The notes: generated by a model not told the origin, from the letters alone. A stretch of DNA of 64,000 nucleotides from Parapristionchus giblindavisi (GCA_943737045.1 CALSFV010000072.1:1-64000), one strand, 5' to 3'. Positions 43,361 through 55,125 are shown, counted from the stretch's first letter. Numbers and translations are program-made.

Positions 43361-46300
43361 GCGTCATATTGATTGATCAACAACGATGTAAAATCGACAA
43401 GGTAATACAGTGAATTATTGATTGACCGATACCGAATAAAGATGTTTACGTGTTGTTGTGATCTTTGATCTTCTCTCAGTACTGTATCGTATTATGATAC
43501 TGTATTTGTGCTGAAGACGAATATAATGGATTTAATTATATTGTTATTATTTCAGACCGAGTCTTTCGACAAGTATGAGGTCCTTCACGCGTCATATTGA
43601 TTGATCAACAACGATGTAAAATCGACAAGGTAATACAGTGAATTATTGATTGACCGATACCGAATAAAGATGTTTACGTGTTGTTGTGATCTTTGATCTT
43701 CTCTCAGAACTGTATCGTATTATGATACTGTATTTGTGCTGAAGACGAATATTATGGATTTAATTATATAGTTACTGTTTCAGACCGAGTCTTTCGAAAA
43801 GTATGAGGTCCTTCACGCGTCATATTGATTGATCAACAACGATGTAAACTCGACAAGGTAATAGAGTGAATTATTGATTGACGGATACCGAATAAAGATG
43901 TTTACGTGTTGTTGTGATTTCAATCTTTGATCTCTCAGTACTATATCGTATTATGATACTGTATTTGTGCTGAAGATGAATATAATGGATTTAATTATAT
44001 AGTTATTGTTTCAGACCGAGTCTTTCGACAAGTATGAAGTCCTTTACGCATCATATTGATTGATCAACAGCGATGTAAACTCGACAAGGTAATAGAGTGA
44101 ATTATTGATTGACGGATACCGAATAAAGATGTTTACGTGTTGTTGTGATTTCAATCTTTGATCTCTCAGTACTGTATCGTATTATGATACTGTGTTTCTG
44201 CTGAAGACGAATATAATGGATTTAATTATATAGTTATTATTTCAAACCGAGACTTTCGACAAGTATGAGGTCCTTCACGCATCATATTGATTGATCAACA
44301 ACGATTTAAACTCGACAAGGTAATACAGTGAATTATTGATTGACCGATGCCGAATAAAGATGTTTACGTGTTTCTGTGATCTTTGATCTTCTCTCAGTAC
44401 TGTATCGTATTATGATACTGTATTTGTGCTGAAGACGAATATAATGGATTTAATTATATAGTTATTATTTCAGACCGAGTCTTTCGACAAGTATGAGGTC
44501 CTTCACGCATCATATTGATTGATTAACAACGATGTAAACTCGACATGGTAATACAGTGAATTATTGATTGACCGATACCGAATAAAGATGTTTACGTGTT
44601 GTTGTGATCTTTGATCTTCTCTCAGTACTGTATCGTATTATGATACTGTATTTGTGCTGAAGACGAATATAATGGATTTAATTATATAGTTACTGTTTCA
44701 GACCGAGTCTTTCGAAAAGTATGAGGTCCTTCACGCGTCATATTGATTGATCAACAACGATGTAAACTCGACAAGGTAGTACAGTGAATTATTGATTGAC
44801 CGATACCGAATAAAGATGTTTACGTGTTGTTGTGATTTTAATTTTTGATCTTCTCTCAGTACTGTATCGTATTATGATACTGTATTTGTGCTGAAGACGA
44901 ATATAATGGATTTAATTATATAGTTATTATTTCAGACCGAGTCTTTCGACAAGAATGAGGTCCTTCACGCATCATATTGATTGATCAACAGCGATGTAAA
45001 CTCGACAAGGTAATAGAGTGAATTATTGATTGACGCATACCGAATAAAGATGTTTACGTGTTGTTGTGATTTCAATCTTTGATCTCTCAGTACTGTATCG
45101 TATTATGATACTGTGTTTCTGCTGAAGACGAATATAATGGATTTAATTATATAGTTATTATTTCAAACCGAGTCTTTCGACAAGTATGAGGTCCTTCACG
45201 CATCATATTGATTGATTAACAACGATGTAAAATCTACAAGGTAATACAGTGAATTATTGATTGGCCGATACCGAATAAAGATGTTTACGTGTTGTTGTGA
45301 TTTTAATCTTTGATCTTCTCTCAGTACTGTATCGTATTATGATACTGTATTTGTGCTGAAGACGAATATAATGGATTTAATTATATAGTTATTATTTCAA
45401 ACCGAGTCTTTCGACAAGTATGAGGTCCTTCACGCATCATATTGATTGATCAACAGCGATGTAAACTCGACAAGGTAATACAGTGAATTATTGATTGACC
45501 GATACCGAATAAAGATGTTTACGTGTTGTTGTGATTTTAATCTTTGATCTTCTCTCAGTACTGTATCGTATTATGATACTGTATTTGTGCTGAAGACGAA
45601 TATAATGGATTTAATTATATAGTTATTATTTCAAACCGAGTCTTTCGACAAGTATGAGGTCCTTCACGCATCATATTGATTGATTAACAACGATGTAAAA
45701 TCTACAAGGTAATACAGTGAATTATTGATTGGCCGATACCGAATAAAGATGTTTACGTGTTGTTGTGATTTTAATCTTTGATCTTCTCTCAGTACTGTAT
45801 CGTATTATGATACTGTATTTGTGCTGAAGACGAATATAATGGATTTAATTATATAGTTATTATTTCAAACCGAGTCTTTCGACAAGTATGAGGTCCTTCA
45901 CGCGTCATATTGATTGATCAACAACGATGTAAAATCGACAAGGTAATACAGTGAATTATTGATTGACCGATACCGAATAAAGATGTTTACGTGTTGTTGT
46001 GATCTTTGATCTTCTCTCAGTACTGTATCGTATTATGATACTGTATTTGTGCTGAAGACGAATATAATGGATTTAATTATATAGTTATTATTTCAAACCG
46101 AGACTTTCGACAAGTATGAGGTCCTTCACGCATCATATTGATTGATCAACAACGATTTAAACTCGACAAGGTAATAGAGTGAATTATTGATTGACGGATA
46201 CCGAATAAAGATGTTTACGTGTTGTTGTGATTTCAATCTTTGATCTCTCAGTACTGTATCGTATTATGATACTGTGTTTCTGCTGAAGACGAATATAATG

Positions 46301-46485
46301 GATTTAATTATATAGTTATTATTTCAAACCGAGACTTTCGACAAGTATGAGGTCCTTCACGCATCATATTGATTGATCAACAACGATTTAAACTCGACAA
46401 GGTAATACAGTGAATTATTGATTGACCGATGCCGAATAAAGATGTTTACGTGTTTCTGTGATCTTTGATCTTCTCTCAGTACTGT

Positions 46486-46619
46486 ATCGTATTATGATAC
46501 TGTTGATTGATCAACAACGATGTAAAATCGACAAGGTAATACAGTGAATTATTGATTGACCGATACCGAATAAAGATGTTTACGTGTTGTTGTGATCTTT
46601 GATCTTCTCTCAGTACTGT
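46486..46619 (+). repeat. Truncated satellite monomer (134 bp)
   Basis: The monomer starts ATCGTATTATGATACTGT and then jumps straight to TGATTGATCAACAACG, losing about 96 bp of the first half. The junction (near 46502) coincides with the left edge of the 1380-bp duplicated block, whose second copy enters at the equivalent base (47883). It looks like a recombination or deletion junction, not point decay. Confidence 0.85.
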
Positions 46620-49372
46620 ATCGTATTATGATACTGTATTTGTGCTGAAGACGAATATAATGGATTTAATTATATAGTTATTATTTCAGACCGAGTCTTT
46701 CGACAAGTATGAGGTCCTTCACGCATCATATTGATTGATCAACAACGATTTAAACTCGACAAGGTAATACAGTGAATTATTGATTGACCGATGCCGAATA
46801 AAGATGTTTACGTGTTTCTGTGATCTTTGATCTTCTCTCAGTACTGTATCGTATTATGATACTGTATTTGTGCTGAAGACGAATATAATGGATTTAATTA
46901 TATAGTTATTATTTCAGACCGAGTCTTTCGACAAGTATGAGGTCCTTCACGCATCATATTGATTGATCAACAACGATGTAAAATCGACAAGGTAATACAG
47001 TGAATTATTGATTGACCGATACCGAATAAAGATGTTTACGTGTTGTTGTGATTTCAATCTTTGATCTCTCAGTACTGTATCGTATTATGATACTGTGTTT
47101 CTGCTGAAGACGAATATAATGGATTTAATTATATAGTTATTATTTCAAACCGAGTCTTTCGACTAGTATGAGGTCCTTCACGCATCATATTGATTGATCA
47201 ACAACGATGTAAAATCGACAAGGTAATACAGTGAATTATTGATTGACCGATACCGAATAAAGATGTTTACGTGTTGTTGCGAATTTAATCTTTGATCTTC
47301 TCTCAGTACTATATCGTATTATGATACTGTATTTGTGCTGAAGATGAATATAATGGATTTAATTATATAGTTATTGTTTCAGACCGAGTCTTTCGACAAG
47401 TATGAAGTCCTTTACGCATCATATTGATTGATCAACAGCGATGTAAACTCGACAAGGTAATAGAGTGAATTATTGATTGACGGATACCGAATAAAGATGT
47501 TTACGTGTTGTTGTGATTTCAATCTTTGATCTCTCAGTACTGTATCGTATTATGATACTGTGTTTCTGCTGAAGACGAATATAATGGATTTAATTATATA
47601 GTTATTATTTCAAACCGAGACTTTCGACAAGTATGAGGTCCTTCACGCATCATATTGATTGATCAACAACGATTTAAACTCGACAAGGTAATACAGTGAA
47701 TTATTGATTGACCGATGCCGAATAAAGATGTTTACGTGTTGTTGTGATCTTTGATCTTCTCTCAGAACTGTATCGTATTATGATACTGTATTTGTGCTGA
47801 AGACGAATATTATGGATTTAATTATATAGTTACTGTTTCAGACCGAGTCTTTCGAAAAGTATGAGGTCCTTCACGCGTCATATTGATTGATCAACAACGA
47901 TGTAAAATCGACAAGGTAATACAGTGAATTATTGATTGACCGATACCGAATAAAGATGTTTACGTGTTGTTGTGATCTTTGATCTTCTCTCAGTACTGTA
48001 TCGTATTATGATACTGTATTTGTGCTGAAGACGAATATAATGGATTTAATTATATAGTTATTATTTCAGACCGAGTCTTTCGACAAGTATGAGGTCCTTC
48101 ACGCATCATATTGATTGATCAACAACGATTTAAACTCGACAAGGTAATACAGTGAATTATTGATTGACCGATGCCGAATAAAGATGTTTACGTGTTTCTG
48201 TGATCTTTGATCTTCTCTCAGTACTGTATCGTATTATGATACTGTATTTGTGCTGAAGACGAATATAATGGATTTAATTATATAGTTATTATTTCAGACC
48301 GAGTCTTTCGACAAGTATGAGGTCCTTCACGCATCATATTGATTGATCAACAACGATGTAAAATCGACAAGGTAATACAGTGAATTATTGATTGACCGAT
48401 ACCGAATAAAGATGTTTACGTGTTGTTGTGATTTCAATCTTTGATCTCTCAGTACTGTATCGTATTATGATACTGTGTTTCTGCTGAAGACGAATATAAT
48501 GGATTTAATTATATAGTTATTATTTCAAACCGAGTCTTTCGACTAGTATGAGGTCCTTCACGCATCATATTGATTGATCAACAACGATGTAAAATCGACA
48601 AGGTAATACAGTGAATTATTGATTGACCGATACCGAATAAAGATGTTTACGTGTTGTTGCGAATTTAATCTTTGATCTTCTCTCAGTACTATATCGTATT
48701 ATGATACTGTATTTGTGCTGAAGATGAATATAATGGATTTAATTATATAGTTATTGTTTCAGACCGAGTCTTTCGACAAGTATGAAGTCCTTTACGCATC
48801 ATATTGATTGATCAACAGCGATGTAAACTCGACAAGGTAATAGAGTGAATTATTGATTGACGGATACCGAATAAAGATGTTTACGTGTTGTTGTGATTTC
48901 AATCTTTGATCTCTCAGTACTGTATCGTATTATGATACTGTGTTTCTGCTGAAGACGAATATAATGGATTTAATTATATAGTTATTATTTCAAACCGAGA
49001 CTTTCGACAAGTATGAGGTCCTTCACGCATCATATTGATTGATCAACAACGATTTAAACTCGACAAGGTAATACAGTGAATTATTGATTGACCGATGCCG
49101 AATAAAGATGTTTACGTGTTGTTGTGATCTTTGATCTTCTCTCAGAACTGTATCGTATTATGATACTGTATTTGTGCTGAAGACGAATATTATGGATTTA
49201 ATTATATAGTTACTGTTTCAGACCGAGTCTTTCGAAAAGTATGAGGTCCTTCACGCGTCATATTGATTGATCAACAACGATGTAAAATCGACAAGGTAAT
49301 ACAGTGAATTATTGATTGACCGATACCGAATAAAGATGTTTACGTGTTGTTGTGATCTTTGATCTTCTCTCA
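46503..49372 (+). repeat. 1380-bp hexamer higher-order repeat, two copies
   Basis: GTTGCGAATTTAATC occurs near 47277 and 48657, CTCAGAACTG near 47762 and 49142, and CGACTAGTATGAGG once per copy. Copies are 46503-47882 and 47883-49262, with similarity continuing about 110 bp into the next monomer. Confidence 0.87.
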
Positions 49373-50350
49373 GAACTGTATCGTATTATGATACTGTATT
49401 TGTGCTGAAGACGAATATTATGGATTTAATTATATAGTTATTATTTCAAACCGAGTCTTTCGACTAGTATGAGGTCCTTCACGCATCATATTGATTGATC
49501 AACAACGATGTAAAATCGACAAGGTAATACAGTGAATTATTGATTGACCGATACCGAATAAAGATGTTTACGTGTTGTTGCGAATTTAATCTTTGATCTT
49601 CTCTCAGTACTATATCGTATTATGATACTGTATTTGTGCTGAAGATGAATATAATGGATTTAATTATATAGTTATTGTTTCAGACCGAGTCTTTCGACAA
49701 GTATGAAGTCCTTTACGCATCATATTGATTGATCAACAGCGATGTAAACTCGACAAGGTAATAGAGTGAATTATTGATTGACGGATACCGAATAAAGATG
49801 TTTACGTGTTGTTGTGATTTCAATCTTTGATCTCTCAGTACTGTATCGTATTATGATACTGTGTTTCTGCTGAAGACGAATATAATGGATTTAATTATAT
49901 AGTTATTATTTCAAACCGAGACTTTCGACAAGTATGAGGTCCTTCACGCATCATATTGATTGATCAACAACGATTTAAACTCGACAAGGTAATACAGTGA
50001 ATTATTGATTGACCGATGCCGAATAAAGATGTTTACGTGTTGTTGTGATCTTTGATCTTCTCTCAGAACTGTATCGTATTATGATACTGTATTTGTGCTG
50101 AAGACGAATATTATGGATTTAATTATATAGTTACTGTTTCAGACCGAGTCTTTCGAAAAGTATGAGGTCCTTCACGCGTCATATTGATTGATCAACAACG
50201 ATGTAAAATCGACAAGGTAATACAGTGAATTATTGATTGACCGATACCGAATAAAGATGTTTACGTGTTGTTGTGATCTTTGATCTTCTCTCAGAACTGT
50301 ATCGTATTATGATACTGTATTTGTGCTGAAGACGAATATTATGGATTTAA
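48512..50350 (+). repeat. 920-bp tetramer higher-order repeat, two copies
   Basis: GTTGCGAATTTAATC (about 48657/49577) and CTCAGAACTG (49142/50062 and 49372/50292) recur 920 bp apart. The left edge lies within a monomer near 48512/49432: upstream of it one copy has GTGTTTCTGC and the other TATTTGTGC. So the duplication boundary is not at a monomer boundary. Confidence 0.83.
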
Positions 50351-52121
50351 TTATATAGTTACTGTTTCAGACCGAGTCTTTCGAAAAGTATGAGGTCCTT
50401 CACGCGTCATATTGATTGATCAACAGCGATGTAAACTCGACAAGGTAATAGAGTGAATTATTGATTGACGGATACCGAATAAAGATGTTTACGTGTTGTT
50501 GTGATTTCAATCTTTGATCTCTCAGTACTGTATCGTATTATGATACTGTGTTTCTGCTGAAGACGAATATAATGGATTTAATTATATAGTTATTATTTCA
50601 AACCGAGACTTTCGACAAGTATGAGGTCCTTCACGCATCATATTGATTGATCAACAACGATTTAAACTCGACAAGGTAATACAGTGAATTATTGATTGAC
50701 CGATGCCGAATAAAGATGTTTACGTGTTTCTGTGATCTTTGATCTTCTCTCAGTACTGTATCGTATTATGATACTGTATTTGTGCTGAAGACGAATATAA
50801 TGGATTTAATTATATAGTTATTATTTCAGACCGAGTCTTTCGACAAGTATGAGGTCCTTCACGCATCATATTGATTGATTAACAACGATGTAAACTCGAC
50901 ATGGTAATACAGTGAATTATTGATTGACCGATACCGAATAAAGATGTTTACGTGTTGTTGTGATCTTTGATCTTCTCTCAGAACTGTATCGTATTATGAT
51001 ACTGTATTTGTGCTGAAGACGAATATTATGGATTTAATTATATAGTTACTGTTTCAGACCGAGTCTTTCGAAAAGTATGAGGTCCTTCACGCGTCATATT
51101 GATTGATCAACAACGATGTAAAATCGACAAGGTAATACAGTGAATTATTGATTGACCGATACCGAATAAAGATGTTTACGTGTTGTTGTGATCTTTGATC
51201 TTCTCTCAGAACTGTATCGTATTATGATACTGTATTTGTGCTGAAGACGAATATTATGGATTTAATTATATAGTTACTGTTTCAGACCGAGTCTTTCGAA
51301 AAGTATGAGGTCCTTCACGCGTCATATTGATTGATCAACAGCGATGTAAACTCGACAAGGTAATAGAGTGAATTATTGATTGACGGATACCGAATAAAGA
51401 TGTTTACGTGTTGTTGTGATTTCAATCTTTGATCTCTCAGTACTGTATCGTATTATGATACTGTGTTTCTGCTGAAGACGAATATAATGGATTTAATTAT
51501 ATAGTTATTATTTCAAACCGAGACTTTCGACAAGTATGAGGTCCTTCACGCATCATATTGATTGATCAACAACGATTTAAACTCGACAAGGTAATACAGT
51601 GAATTATTGATTGACCGATGCCGAATAAAGATGTTTACGTGTTTCTGTGATCTTTGATCTTCTCTCAGTACTGTATCGTATTATGATACTGTATTTGTGC
51701 TGAAGACGAATATAATGGATTTAATTATATAGTTATTATTTCAGACCGAGTCTTTCGACAAGTATGAGGTCCTTCACGCATCATATTGATTGATTAACAA
51801 CGATGTAAACTCGACATGGTAATACAGTGAATTATTGATTGACCGATACCGAATAAAGATGTTTACGTGTTGTTGTGATCTTTGATCTTCTCTCAGAACT
51901 GTATCGTATTATGATACTGTATTTGTGCTGAAGACGAATATTATGGATTTAATTATATAGTTACTGTTTCAGACCGAGTCTTTCGAAAAGTATGAGGTCC
52001 TTCACGCGTCATATTGATTGATCAACAACGATGTAAAATCGACAAGGTAATACAGTGAATTATTGATTGACCGATACCGAATAAAGATGTTTACGTGTTG
52101 TTGTGATCTTTGATCTTCTCT
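50292..52121 (+). repeat. 915-bp tetramer higher-order repeat, two copies
   Basis: CAGAACTG occurs at 50292/51207 and 50979/51894, exactly 915 bp apart. Intervening monomers match type for type, including CGACATGGTAATAC and ACGATTTAAACTCG. Copies are 50292-51206 and 51207-52121. Confidence 0.87.
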
Positions 52122-52999
52122 CAGTACTGTATCGTATTATGATACTGTATTTGTGCTGAAGACGAATATAATGGATTTAATTATATAGTTATTATTTCAG
52201 ACCGAGTCTTTCGACAAGTATGAGGTCCTTCACGCATCATATTGATTGATCAACAACGATTTAAACTCGACAAGGTAATACAGTGAATTATTGATTGACC
52301 GATGCCGAATAAAGATGTTTACGTGTTGCTGTGATCTTTGATCTTCTCTCAGTACTGTATCGTATTATGATACTGTATTTGTGCTGAAGACGAATATAAT
52401 GGATTTAATTATATAGTTATTATTTCAGACCGAGTCTTTCGACAAGTATGAGGTCCTTCACGCATCATATTGATTGATTAACAACGATGTAAACTCGACA
52501 AGGTAATACAGTGAATTATTGATTGACCGATACCGAATAAAGATGTTTACGTGTTGTTGTGATTTTAATCTTTGATCTTCTCTCAGTACTGTATCGTATT
52601 ATGATACTGTGTTTCTGCTGAAGACGAATATAATGGATTTAATTATATAGTTATTATTTCAAACCGAGTCTTTCGACAAGTATGAGGTCCTTCACGCATC
52701 ATATTGATTGATCAACAACGATGTAAACTCGACAAGGTAATATAGTGAATTATTGATTGACCGATACCGAATAAAGATGTTTACGTGTTGTTGTGATCTT
52801 TGATCTTCTCTCAGTACTGTATCGTATTATGATACTGTATTTGTGCTGAAGATGAATATAATGGATTTAATTATATAGTTATTGTTTCAGACCGAGTCTT
52901 TCGACAAGTATGAGGTCCTTTACGCATCATATTGATTGATCAACAGCGATGTAAACTCGACAAGGTAATAGAGTGAATTATTGATTGACGGATACCGAA

Positions 53000-53900
53000 T
53001 AAAGATGTTTACGTGTTGTTGTGATTTCAATCTTTGATCTCTCAGTACTGTATCGTATTATGATACTGTGTTTCTGCTGAAGACGAATATAATGGATTTA
53101 ATTATATAGTTATTATTTCAAACCGAGACTTTCGACAAGTATGAGGTCCTTCACGCATCATATTGATTGATCAACAACGATGTAAAATCGACAAGGTAAT
53201 ACAGTGAATTATTGATTGACCGATACCGAATAAAGATGTTTACGTGTTGTTGTGATTTTAATCTTTGATCTTCTCTCAGTACTGTATCGTATTATGATAC
53301 TGTATTTGTGCTGAAGACGAATATAATGGATTTAATTATATAGTTATTATTTCAGACCGAGTCTTTCGACAAGTATGAGGTCCTTCACGCATCATATTGA
53401 TTGATCAACAACGATTTAAACTCGACAAGGTAATAGAGTGAATTATTGATTGACGGATACCGAATAAAGATGTTTACGTGTTGTTGTGATTTCAATCTTT
53501 GATCTCTCAGTACTGTATCGTATTATGATACTGTGTTTCTGCTGAAGACGAATATAATGGATTTAATTATATAGTTATTATTTCAAACCGAGACTTTCGA
53601 CAAGTATGAGGTCCTTCACGCATCATATTGATTGATCAACAACGATGTAAAATCGACAAGGTAATACAGTGAATTATTGATTGACCGATACCGAATAAAG
53701 ATGTTTACGTGTTGTTGTGATTTTAATCTTTGATCTTCTCTCAGTACTGTATCGTATTATGATACTGTATTTGTGCTGATGACGAATATAATGGATTTAA
53801 TTATATAGTTACTGTTTCAGACCGAGTCTTTCGACAAGTATGAGGTCCTTTACGCATCATATTGATTGATCAACAGCGATGTAAACTCGACAAGGTAATA
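53000..53900 (+). repeat. 465-bp dimer higher-order repeat near the array edge
   Basis: CCGAGACTTTCGAC (GAGACT at 53125/53590) followed by an AAAATCGACAAGG monomer, and preceded by GACGGATACCG with GATTTCAATC, is present twice 465 bp apart. This is the last recognisable HOR before the array ends. Confidence 0.75.
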
Positions 53901-53984
53901 GAGTGAATTATTGATTGACGAATACCGAATAAAGATGTTTACGTGTTGTTGTGATTTCAATCTTTGATCTTCTCTCAGTACTGT

Positions 53985-54140
53985 ATCGTATTATGATACT
54001 GTATTTGTGCTGAAGATGAATATAATGGATTAAATTATATAGTTATTGTTTCAGACCGAGTCTTTCGACAAGTATGAGGTCCTTTACGCATCATATTGAT
54101 TGATCAACAGCGATGTAAACTCGACAAAGTAATAGAGTGA
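53985..54140 (+). repeat. Terminal truncated satellite monomer at the array edge
   Basis: The last monomer begins at 53985 and is cut after GTAATAGAGTGA, about two thirds through. It and the two monomers before it carry changes I did not see elsewhere: GCTGATGACG near 53777, GACGAATACCG near 53917, and GGATTAAATTATAT near 54030. Divergent edge monomers are usual for satellite arrays, because exchange is less effective there. Confidence 0.85.
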
Positions 54141-54144
54141 ACTA

Positions 54145-54163
54145 GCGCGAACTACGTTCGCGC
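54145..54163. other. Terminal hairpin 1 of the Helitron/HINE-like units
   Basis: GCGCGAAC-TAC-GTTCGCGC has perfect 8-bp arms and a 3-nt loop. The identical 19-mer recurs at 55129, 55711, 56529, 57473, 58055, 58873, 59822 and 62112, once at the head of every unit. It is the most conserved element of the cluster and directly overlaps the CTAG end. Helitron 3' ends typically carry such a hairpin, usually some ten bases inside the terminus. Confidence 0.85.
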
Positions 54164-54200
54164 CTCAGAGAGTTTTGCGCATATGTATTATAATCGTTGG

Positions 54201-54219
54201 GATGGAGCTCCGCTCCATC
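54201..54219. other. Subterminal hairpin 2 of the Helitron/HINE-like units
   Basis: GATGGAGC-TCC-GCTCCATC has perfect 8-bp arms with a 3-nt loop, the same geometry as hairpin 1 but unrelated sequence, about 37 bp inside it. It is intact in units 1, 2, 5 and 9, altered in unit 8, and deleted in units 3, 4, 6 and 7. Confidence 0.82.
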
Positions 54220-54267
54220 TCATCTACGTTATCCCAATATTTCTTGGCCGTTTTAATCGAATTTTGT

Positions 54268-54920
54268 ACGGTAGGAGTACGGTAGGTGGGTTACGGTAGG
54301 TGAAAATATTCAAGAAAAGTTTATCACGTCTAGTTACACAAGGATGGAGCAAGCACGGAATTTATATCGCAAGTTTGAAAAATAAAGTCAGTTTGCGTTA
54401 ACGTAGTACTACGGTAGATGGGTTACGGTAGCTAAAAATGTTGTTGAAAAATTTATCTCGTCGAGTTACACAAGAATGGGGCAAGCGCGGAATTTTAAAC
54501 ACAAGTTTAAAAAATAAAGTCAGTTTGCGTTAACGTTGTGCTACGGTAGACGGGTTACGGTAGCTGAAAATGTTCTAGAAAAAATACTCATATCGTTTTA
54601 CACAAGGATGGAGCAAGCACGGAATATCGCAATTTTGAAAAATAAAGTCAGTTCGCGTTAACGTAGTACTACGGTAGATTGGTTACGGTAGCTGAAAATA
54701 GTCTGAAAAAATTTGTCTCGTAAAGTTATACAAGGATTGCCCAAGCACTGATTTTTTATAGCAAGTTTGAAAAATAAAGTCAGTTTGCGTTAACGTAGTA
54801 CTACGGTAGGTGGGTTACGGTAGCTGAAAATGGTCTAGAAAAATTTGTCTCGTCGAGTTGCACAAGGATGGAGCAAGCACGGAATTTATAACGCAAGTTT
54901 GAAAATTAAAGTCAGTTCAC
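54268..54920 (+). repeat. ~132-bp internal minisatellite of unit 1
   Basis: About five repeats are phased by GGGTTACGGTAGCTGAAAA and spaced 128-132 bp. Each contains CAAGGATGGAGCAAGCACGG, AAGTTTGAAAAATAAAGTC and GCGTTAACGTAGTAC. The same repeat, in different copy numbers, fills the bodies of all nine units (for example TTACGG at 56662, 56794 and 56926 in unit 4). Copy number explains most of the unit length differences. Confidence 0.85.
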
Positions 54921-55125
54921 GATAACTAAATCGAGAGAGAGTTTGGGATTACGGTAACGCATTCACCAACATATAAACGAGTGATTTTCTCAGGATTTTG
55001 ATAATTGACCCCGGTTTTTTAGTTGCGTAATCGCCTTATATCACAGTCGCGCACAAGTTATCAAAAAATGAGGATCCTAAGTGCCCAGTAAAGTAAAATG
55101 CTTATCTGTGTAAGTAAGTATGTAA

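Larger units (their letters stand above)
1..54140 (+). repeat. ~231-bp satellite DNA array (about 233 head-to-tail monomers)
   Basis: The same unit recurs without interruption. Taking the motif ATCGTATTATGAT as the phase mark, successive starts fall at 1, 234, 468, 702, 930 and so on, giving monomers mostly of 225-235 bp. By eye, monomers differ at a few percent of positions. Nearly invariant blocks include GATTGACCGATACCG and AAAGATGTTTACGTGTTG. Each monomer carries two 8-bp perfect palindromes, CAGTACTG and TTGATCAA. The first monomer is about 32% GC yet has ten CpG dinucleotides. No monomer is inverted and no other sequence interrupts the array. I see no coding capacity: stop codons recur in every monomer. 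The array begins before the window. Large homogeneous arrays of this kind are typical of centromeric, pericentromeric or subtelomeric heterochromatin; which of these applies here is unknown. Confidence 0.97.
54142..55125 (-). mobile_element. Helitron/HINE-like unit 1 (984 bp), abutting the satellite
   Basis: This unit has both hairpins intact (54145-54163 and 54201-54219) and about five minisatellite repeats (GGGTTACGG phase marks near 54291, 54423, 54555, 54683, 54815). The tail ends AAGTAAGTATGTAA. Its CTAG end joins satellite sequence at 54141. In uninterrupted monomers the bases at this point read GTGAATTATTG, so the junction is consistent with insertion at an A|T (or T|T) dinucleotide. 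The satellite does not resume on the far side within the window. Confidence 0.7.

Noticed and set aside
1..54140. CRISPR array
   Set aside because: The regular periodicity comes from full-length tandem monomers. There are no short identical repeats separated by unique spacers, and the context is eukaryotic.
1..54140. CENP-B box in the monomer (TTCGACAAGTATGAGG)
   Set aside because: Only the TTCG core and a few of the later required positions agree with the CENP-B box pattern. The A and CGGG core are missing, so a functional box is not supported.
1..54140. Yeast-type ARS consensus around TTTACGTGTTG
   Set aside because: Two mismatches to the 11-bp consensus in AT-rich DNA is expected by chance.
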